Shown here one piece after another: positions 56,421-64,000 of a stretch of DNA of 64,000 nt. Within the stretch, counting starts at the first letter, position 1. Each line of letters starts with the position of its first letter. The stretch lies in NCBI GenBank assembly GCA_001972305.1, contig BDDD01002057.1, positions 14,706-78,705 of the forward strand, given 5' to 3'. Below the pieces are notes generated by a model. That model was not told the DNA's origin. It ran no database searches and was given only the letters and a program-made list of their open reading frames with translations. Origin of the DNA: Cephalotus follicularis. Taxonomy: Eukaryota > Streptophyta > Magnoliopsida > Oxalidales > Cephalotaceae. The position numbers and the translations under genes were made by a program.

Positions 56421-56606
56421 TCGTTTTTGTCGTTTAGCGCGTTAATAATTTTAAGTAAGGACGCGTGTCGACAAACATATGAAGGAGTGAAGATATAATT
56501 TTAAGTAAGGACGCGTGTCGACAAACGGATGAAGGAGTGAAGATATTTTAGCTGACTTAGATTATTTTAAGCAAAAAACAACAAATCTAAGGCAGCTTTT
56601 ACTTAC

Positions 56607-56614
56607 TATAAATA
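56607..56614 (+). promoter_or_regulatory. TATA box, LTR G2
   Basis: TATAAATA in TTACTATAAATACAGG, followed by a long GA-rich leader. Confidence 0.7.
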
Positions 56615-58099
56615 CAGGTGGGTAGAACGTCTTAGTGCAGTAGTAATTTTGGCTGAAGTTACTGAGAGAAGGAGAGTCTGAGAGTTTGAGAGAGAAAGAG
56701 GAGAGAGAGAGAAAGAATGAAAGAAAGAGAAGAGAAAGAGAGAAAGTAGTAGAGAAAAAGGAGAAAAGAGAGAGAAAGTTCTGCTGAAATTACTTCAATT
56801 TAGAAAGAAGAGAAGGAGATTAAAGCAATGTAAGGAAAATCTTACTTTCACCAAAGTATTTTATTCCCCTTATTTTGTAAGTTATTGAATGTTGTATTTT
56901 CTGATATTTTGTTTTAGCTTTACTTACCAGTTAAAATTTACGAATTCGTTGAAATATTTACGTTAACTTTTTTTTTTTTTTACGAATTTTAGCTTTCTAA
57001 ATTCGTTGAGATATTTACTTTAACGTTAATGCTTTAAATTTTCTCTGAGAATTATACAACAGATTATCATGCTTTATGTATTTTGAAATTCTGTCAATTT
57101 ATTGATAAAATTATATGTTTATATTTCGTTATGAAAGTTATGATTTTATTACTTTACTGTTTTACGTTGCTATATGTAAACTCAGTTTTACAAATGTTGT
57201 GCGAATTTATTTTTATGAATGCTTTGAGCTAATCACTCACAGTATCGAAGAAAATACAACTACTGGATTGGGATCCAGGGAGGATTAATCTAGACAAGGA
57301 TTAATGTTGTGAGTGGAGAGTGCTCACGGACATGCATGTGATGTAAGGATAGTAATCGGGGAGTGACAATGCCCCGATGAAGCAATGGTTCAATTGGGTT
57401 ATTTAAGTTTATACAACCCATCAATTATTTATGAAATGTTCTGATTCATGAGATATGATCAGAAAAAGAAATGAAATGTTCTATTTCATGAGATATGAAA
57501 AGAAAAGCAAATAAATGTGAAATATTTTGGTTTTTATACCAGAAAAGAATTTTAATGATGTTTTATTTTCAAGTATGATTATGTTATATGCCGAAAGAAT
57601 GTACGGTTTGAAATCGTTTTGATATAAAGATCATCAAAAAGGAATTTCGATAACATTTTTTTTTACTATGATTCTTACTGGGCTATTTAAGCTCAATCCT
57701 TTCAATGTCTTGTTTTTAAATAAAATTTCCAGGAGATGATTGACGAAGATATTGAGCTTTAGAGGAAGCTCGGAAAGCAACTCTGGAAAGAATTTATGTT
57801 ATGAAATAACGTTTTGTATAAACAGTTTATGACATTAATGTTTTCCGCTGTGTAATGTCTTATGACAGATCCTGTGTAGAGGTAAGAAGTTGACTATGAT
57901 TGTTATGGTTTATGATGATTTCAATGAGAGTAGAATATTTTAATGACAAGTTGCAAGTTAATTTATGTGACGATTGGATAAATATTAGAAATCAGTAAGA
58001 TTGTTAAAAGATTAAAAGATTTACCCCCACGTAACGCACCGATTCCTCAAGATTTGCTTTGAGCTTAAAGTGAACTCGGATCAAGGGCGTTACATTGCA

Positions 58100-60694
58100 T
58101 GTCACACCCCGTTATTCAAAATTCCATTACAGACAAGCATATATGGTGATATCATAAATAAGCATAGTAATATTCCAGCAACAATTCATAAATAAATTTG
58201 CGGAAGCATTTGATAAGCCGGAATATAAATACAAGTCATGCGCACGCATCCCATACTACGTGCAGGCATAATCCAACAATATCCTTAACAAAAGGAAATA
58301 CAACACTAACAAGGGATGTGATCCGTTCGATACAATACAATACATCATAAAGGAAATAACAACCTTAAATTGACAATAGAAGTTGTCCAAGCTTCAGCGG
58401 CAATCTCCACACATCTTCGCTTAATCTGAAATTGTAGGGGTTAGCCGTTGTCCTCACTTGGCTAAGTAGGAAGATAATGCATGCTAAGGAATATACAAAT
58501 GCAACATGTATGACAGTTTATATATAAAATATCATTTAAATGGGTCAATATATAAGCAATCATGCCAAGTGGCCATAGACAATCCATATGCAAGAATACC
58601 GCACAAGGGTACAATAAATCAGTCCAGTGGTTTGTCCGAAGACCAGTATTGGGCTCAAGACGTTGCTAACCCCTAGCCTACGTTGAGCCACCTAGCTATC
58701 ACCCCAACTCCGATGATGATAGGAGGTAAACAGTGCTGCCGGCATTTAGCGGGCAGTTAACAATCAAGCTCTACATTGCAGGCAGTTTTGGTGTGTACTC
58801 TAGCCAACTCCTGGCACATAGGACCACCTCCGTTAGCCAGTGACATCTGCCATCACTCGACTAATCGACAATATACATAGACAATCAATTCAATCAGTGC
58901 AATTCAATAATAATACTACATATATAAATAATATGCAATATTAAAGTGTTTTCTTTAGAAACATATAACATTTCAGTGATCGTACATCTCATAAGAGGAA
59001 AACGATATCAGTACAGTAGTGGTTTCCAGTTTGGGAAACAAAACAGTAGGTGCCTCACTTATGCGGAAAATCAGTAGTTTCTTTTAAACAATAGTTTTCA
59101 TTTTGAAAATGATAGTTAACCATGAACTGTGCATATAGTACATAGTTCGTTTCAATCTTTGGAAATATGGAATAATATTGTTTATAACAATCAGTAGTAT
59201 ATACTAATTAATTGTAGCATATACAGGAACAATAACAAGGACAGCAGCAATTCAATTGGGCCCAAAAAGGACCTATATCAGTAATTTTACCTAGGACAAT
59301 GGACTGCTCTCAAGAACAGTCGGCTGCTTTGGGTTGACTAGTCGACTGTCTTATCTTGGCAGTCGACTGGATGCATTGAGAAGTCGACTGTCATGAAGAA
59401 CAGTCGACTGCTTCTGCCCAGAAATGCAGGCAATAGCAGTTTATGTATTACAATATCTAATACAAATCCAATCCAACACATGCAATCATACAGAAAATAA
59501 ACATACATGATATGCATAAAATATCTTCCATAAACATGTCATTACCCTACCTCAATAGCTTATCCCAATATCAATTGGAATGATCTTTCTCTTTGAGTTT
59601 TCCAAGCCTCTTTCACCGATCACTTCTTTAATTCCAGTAGTTTTCAGTCTATATTTGCATTTGCGATAGGAGATATATACATGAAATCAGTATGTATATA
59701 TACTAATCAATTACTATAATCATTATCTGGTTGAATCAAGGATTACTAGAACGTCTAAGTCTCTAATCCCATTTAAAACACTTTCCCATATTCCAAATAA
59801 CTTACTCAATCCATCTACTGATTTGCATGTTCAACAGTAGGTATACTTAATGGAATCAGTAAGTTTATAACATCTAATCAACAACTATAATTCGAGTTAA
59901 AGTTACTTAAACTCTCAAAGCTCCATATTCATATTCTTCTCCCTCTCATTACCATTTGTAAATCAATTCAAGAGATTGTTATCCCTAACCATTTATCAGG
60001 AGATATTGAACATCCCCCTAGATAAACTATTATCACAATAACAGTGAGTTCGAATGGGAACTTACCAGGGGAATCCAAGCTTCCAAGTCTCCTTCTTTGA
60101 GTTCTCTACAATTCCTCAATACAAGCTCCAATAATTTCAGCAACTCTCCTCAATATTCAGTGTTTCTAACACTCACTCTCAGCTCATGCACAGCTGATAT
60201 AGGGATCAGGGACCTTGAATTCACCAGAGTCCTTTAACCCCTCCTTCTCTCATCACATGCACTTCTTTTCTCTCTTCTTTCTATCTCTTACTCACCTTTC
60301 TCTCTTTTGATTCTTGCAGGTTGCAGGTCTGCATTTTGCAGAAGGAACAGAGGACATGCAAGGCACTCCCCTTGCATGTTATGGCAGCTGGTGACACGTA
60401 TTTCCCATGCATGCCACCTCTAGAACACTTGGCATCACTGTCTCTGCGCCTGCCAGGCGCCTATTCTGCACCATTCCAGTTGACTGGATGCATTGGCTAG
60501 TCGACTGTCCACTCACGCCTCTGTCGATGGCTGTTTTAGGTTTTCTTAAGTTTGATACTTCACCAATTGTACATCCATTCATCCCAAGCAATTACCAATC
60601 ACAATTTTATAACAATTGGACATTAAATTCAAATGAGTGCACATTTTATTAATCAATATTACAATGTGCACGAATTGAATTCGCGTTTATTACA
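58100..60694 (-). repeat. TK6 3' LTR, 2595 bp
   Basis: The minus strand begins TGTAATAAACGCGAATTC and ends CGGGGTGTGACA. CAGTCGACTG-type words lie at 59290-59415 and 60475-60510. The conserved Tekay block (complement of GAGGACAACGGCTAACCCC) is at about 58437-58455. Confidence 0.9.
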
Positions 60695-60707
60695 TTCCCC
60701 CCTCCTT
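60695..60707 (-). other. TK6 polypurine tract
   Basis: The minus strand reads AAGGAGGGGGGAA right before the LTR start, identical to TK5. Confidence 0.87.
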
Positions 60708-60741
60708 AAAGAAAATTCGTCCTCGAAATTTAGCCTTTACA

Positions 60742-61488
60742 TTACATTCTGAACAGGTGGGGAAATGTCTCCCTCATTTTGTCTTCACGCTCCCACGTAG
60801 CTTCCTCCGCTCCGTGAAAATGCCACAACACCTTGACCATAGGGATGGTCTTGTTCCTTAATACCTTTTCCATTCGATCCACAATCCTTGTCGGCCTTTC
60901 CTCATATGTCAATCTAGGACTAATGAATCCATGGTCGTAGCTCAAAATGTGAGATGGGTCGGGTACGTATTTCTGTAGCATGGAGACATGAAATACGTTA
61001 TGCACGTCCGACAAACTAGGCGGCAGTGCAATCTGGTATGCTACCTCCCCCACTCTCTCCAGTATCTTGTAAGGTCCGATATACCTTGGAGCCAACTTCC
61101 CCTTGAGTCCAAAATGGTATATCCCTTTCGAAGGCGAGATCTTCAAGAAAACATGATCCCCCTTCTCGAATTCGAGCTTCCTCCTCTTGCTATCGGCGTA
61201 ACTCTTCTGCCGACTCTGTGCAGCTAGCAATCTCTTCTTGATCATATCCACTTTATCAGTGGTCTCTTGTACCAAGTCCGATCCAAGCACTTGCCTCTCG
61301 CCTACTTCGTCCCAGCAAATAGGTGACCTGCACTTTCTCCCATATAAAGCTTCATAGGGAGTCATTCCAATGCTGGTGTGAAAACTGTTGCTGTAAGAGA
61401 ACTCAATCAATGCTAGATGGTCCTCCCAACTCCCAGCAAAATCAATCATGCAAGCTCGTAACATATCCTCCAGAGTCTGAATCGTACG
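60742..61488 (-). pseudogene. TK6 integrase C-terminus and chromodomain
   Basis: Open for 240 codons or more: [61 protein letters not shown] (GPY module), VFHVSMLQKYVPDPSHIL, then the chromodomain-like VLRNKTIPMVKVLWHFHG, EEATWERED, RETFPHLF, all intact. Only a TAG at 61489-61491 separates it from the core. That TAG stands exactly where the catalytic Glu of the DDE triad (SERTIQ) is expected. Confidence 0.9.
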
Positions 61489-61506
61489 CTAGGACTGTCC
61501 GTCAGT

Positions 61507-63405
61507 CTATGGGTGAAACGCAGTGCTAAAGTTCAAGGTTGTTCCCATCACTGTTTGGAACTTCTTCCAGAACCTTGAAGTAAATCTAGCATCACAGTCG
61601 CAGACAATACTGACCGGCACCCCATGCAATCTCACTATCTCCCGGATATTCAATCGAGCAAGCTTATAGATAGAATACGTCATGTTCATTGGAAGAAAGT
61701 GAGCAGACTTAGTGAGTCTATCCACTACTACCCACACTGCTTCGTGCTGATTCCGTGACCTCGGTAATCCTGACACGAAGTCCATGGTCACGTGCTCCCA
61801 TTTCCATTCAACCACTGGTACCGATTGTAGCAGTCCTGTAGGTTTCTGATGTTCAGCCTTCACTCTCTGACAGGTCAAACATCTTGCTACATATTCAGCG
61901 ATTTCCCGTTTCATACCACTCCACCAGTAGTTCTTTTTCAGGTCGTGCCACATTTTTGAACTTCCTGGGTGTACACTGTACTTCAATTTGTGAGCTTGTT
62001 GCAGTAGCTCATTCTTGATGCTCTCATCATTCAGAACACATATCCTCCCCCGGAACCTCAATATGCCATCAGTATGAATGGAGAACTCAGAATCAGTGTC
62101 TAGGTTCTCACGAATACTCCACAATTCAGAATCACTATACTGAGCAGTCAGAATACGTTCCAGAAGTTCCGGTTGTGCTCTCATACTCGCCACAATAACT
62201 CCTCGGGAAACCATGAATGGATTGCATCTCTGAAATTCCTCCACTAGCTTCCACTGTGAAACCATTGCTCCAGCAAGCATTGCCTGGCGACTCAGCGTAT
62301 CAGCAGCTACATTCGCCTTTCCCGGGTGGTATTGAATATTGCAGTTGTAGTCATTGAAGAATTCCACCCATCGCCTCTGTATCATGTTGAGCTCCTTCTG
62401 GGAAAACAAATATTTCAAACTTTTATGGTCATTAAAGATCTCAAACTGTGCTCCATAGAGGTAGTGCCTCCATTTCTGCAATGCAAACACTATGACTGCC
62501 AACGCAAGATCGTGTACGGGATAATTTTCCTCGTACGGCTTCAACTCCCTTGATGCGTATGTAATCACCCTGCCATGTTGCATAAGTACGCATCCCAATC
62601 CCTTCCCAGAGGCATCAGTGTAGACAGTAAATCCCTCATTACCCTCCGGTAATGCCAACACTGGAGCCGAAATCAACCGACTCTTCAATTCTTGGAAACT
62701 TGCCTCACAGGAATCATCCCACATAAAACTGGACTTCTTCTGAGTCAACTGTGTCAGTGGTGTAGCAAGTTTCGAAAATCCCTTGATGAATCTTCGGTAG
62801 TATCCAGCCAATCCCAAGAAACTACGAACTTCCGTTACGTTCCTCGGTTGGGGCCAATCGACAATACTCTCTATCTTCGAAGGATCCACTGACAATCCTT
62901 CACTCGACACTATGTGACCTAGGAAAGTCACATGATCCAACCAAAATTCGCACTTGCTGAATTTGGCGTACAGTTGTTCTTTCCGTAGTGTCTGTAGTAC
63001 AATTCTCAAATGCTGCATGTGTTCCTCAATGCTCTTTGAGTAGATCAGGATGTCATCAGGGAATATAACGACAAACTGGTCAAGGTAAGGTTGGAACACT
63101 CTGTTCATCAGACACTTAAAGGCTGCAGGAGCATTTGTCAAACCAAATGGCAGTATTTGAAACTCGTAATGCCCATATCTGGTTCGAAATACGGTTTTCT
63201 CCACATCATCCTCTCTGATCCTCAACTGATGATAGCCTGTTCTTAGGTCAAGTTTGGAGAACACAGTTGAGCCTTGCAGTTGGTCGAACAACTCCTCAAT
63301 ATGTGGTAGAGGATATTTGTTCTTCACCGTCACCTGATTAAGCAGCCTGTAATCAATGCATAGCCGCATCGATCCATCCTTCTTTTTCACAAACAGAACC
63401 GGTGC
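61507..63405 (-). pseudogene. TK6 RT, RNase H and integrase core, one open frame
   Basis: Open for 627 codons or more. [48 protein letters not shown] and the catalytic FPDDILIYS (about residues 111-119; Pro where Ile is usual, both Asp kept). RNase [26 protein letters not shown] (Asn where Thr is usual), AADTLSRQA. Integrase: [15 protein letters not shown] and [11 protein letters not shown] (HHCC complete), [12 protein letters not shown] and VCDCDARF. It ends at TAG (61507-61509) in FHPQTDG. A TGA at 63406-63408 (SPWGAP reads SPW-stop-AP) precedes it. Confidence 0.92.
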
Positions 63406-63762
63406 TCACCACGGTGATACACTCGGTCTGATAACGCCCTTGTCAAGATAATCCTGCAGTTGAACTTTCAACTCCTTCAGTTCGGCAGGAGCCATTCGGT
63501 ATGGTGCTCTGGATATAGGAGCAGTTCCAGGCAACAACTCAATATTGAACTCGATATCTCTCTCCGGTGGCAACGAAGGGAGTTCATCTGGAAACACATC
63601 AGGAAATTCATATACAACGGGCACTTGTTCAATACTAGGCATACCTTTCGTATGATCAATCACATACGCCAAATAGCCTTCAAATCCTTGCTTGAGATAT
63701 TTATGTGCTCGAGTATAGGAAAGACCGGAGCAGTAACATTCTTCTCTCCGATAAACTTGCAC
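63406..63762 (-). pseudogene. TK6 protease-RT linker
   Basis: [47 protein letters not shown] and [11 protein letters not shown], the usual stretch between protease and RT. A frameshift near 63720 separates it from the protease. Confidence 0.87.
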
Positions 63763-64000
63763 TCAGTCCCATCTTGCAGATAAAATGTCATCATCTTGTT
63801 GTAGCAGTCAACACAAGCATGATGAGCATACAACTATTCCATCCCCAAGATTACATCAAAATCCTGGATAGGTAACACTATCAGGTCAGCGGATAATTCA
63901 ATCCCAGCTACCACGATCTCACAATCTTTCAGAACAGTATAAGATAGAAGACAAGTACCCACAGGAGTACTCACTTCCAACACATAAGGTAGTCTGGAAG
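63763..64000 (-). pseudogene. TK6 protease, C-terminal part
   Basis: LIVLPIQDFDVILGME, then TAG where the Trp of GMDWL is expected, then YAHHACVDCYNKM. The active-site region lies beyond the window edge. The same Trp-to-TAG change is present in TK2 (15009-15011). Confidence 0.82.

Larger units (their letters stand above)
55918..58094 (+). repeat. LTR G2, probably a solo LTR, 2177 bp
   Basis: Starts TGTAATGGCTGG and ends GGGCGTTACA. Flanks are CTGCA (55913-55917) and TTGCA (58095-58099), one base different, as expected for a target duplication. Contains a GTCGAC/GTCGAT array (56125-56420), a short duplicated block (AATTTTAAGTAAGGACGCG at about 56441 and 56496), a TATA box (56607), a GA-rich leader and the 46-bp block identical to G1 (57320-57365). 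No primer site or coding part is attached. Confidence 0.8.
58100..64000 (-). mobile_element. TK6: Tekay-type element, 3' LTR to protease, continues past the window
   Basis: Minus strand, reading leftward from the right edge: protease, RT, RNase H, integrase, chromodomain, polypurine tract, 3' LTR. Gag and the 5' LTR lie beyond 64000. Few stops interrupt it, making it the least decayed coding element here. Same LTR family as TK5. The LTR end abuts TTGCA, also the right flank of G2. Confidence 0.92.

Noticed and set aside
690..60510. Palindrome arrays as centromeric or other satellite DNA
   Set aside because: Each array is a few hundred bases, sits at a fixed place inside an LTR and is never a long head-to-tail array.

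Overview
The window is plant nuclear DNA built entirely from LTR retrotransposons. No host gene, tRNA, rRNA, CRISPR array or bacterial-type operon can be supported. The lineages are typical of a flowering plant with a repeat-rich genome: a Ty1/copia SIRE-type element, Ty3 chromoviruses of the Tekay/Del type (tRNA-iMet primer site, C-terminal chromodomain), Ty3 Athila elements (tRNA-Asp-type primer site, DLGAS protease), several solo or truncated LTRs and a second copia scrap. The species cannot be named from the sequence. Working labels: SIRE1, CO2 (copia); TK1 to TK6 (Tekay); ATH1 to ATH3 (Athila); G1, G2, LD, LX1, LX2, LJ (LTRs without coding parts).

Layout: 1-479 unassigned; ~480-2687 LTR G1; 2688-6399 SIRE1 with its 3' LTR; 6400-8838 minus-strand TK1 (gag start and 5' LTR); 8839-10169 LTR fragment LX1; 10170-~11795 LTR fragment LD; ~11796-20079 TK2, with both LTRs and all domains but many stops; 20081-~20438 copia scrap CO2; ~20439-38433 ATH1, whose 3' LTR is split by ATH2 (27271-37782, perfect target duplication CTAAC), which itself holds solo LTR LX2 (34351-37324); 38434-50702 TK3, whose protease region is split by TK4 (39498-50562, minus strand, perfect target duplication ATCCC), whose own 3' LTR holds the 3' half of TK5 (39819-43078); 50703-55917 5' LTR and gag start of ATH3, with solo LTR LJ (51868-55056) inside the LTR; 55918-58094 solo LTR G2; 58100-64000 minus-strand TK6, the best-preserved coding element, running off the right edge.

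Almost every coding part is broken by stops, frameshifts or deletions, so coding pieces are listed as pseudogenes. Two open stretches stand out: a 627-codon RT/RNase H/integrase frame in TK6 and an open frame of about 480 codons in ATH2 that runs through a collapsed, internally repeated pol.

The most unusual signal is shared by unrelated elements. LTRs of copia SIRE, Ty3 Tekay, Ty3 Athila and the unassigned G and LD families carry clusters of short CpG-containing palindromic words centred on TCGA (AAGCGTCGACGCTT, AAAGACRTCGAYGTCTTT or CAGTCGACTG forms). Where a TATA box is clear, a cluster lies just upstream in U3. A second candidate is a short open frame of in-frame 51-bp repeats in the Athila LTR leader, open in all four copies. 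Two solo LTRs also landed within about 12 bp of the same Athila LTR site.
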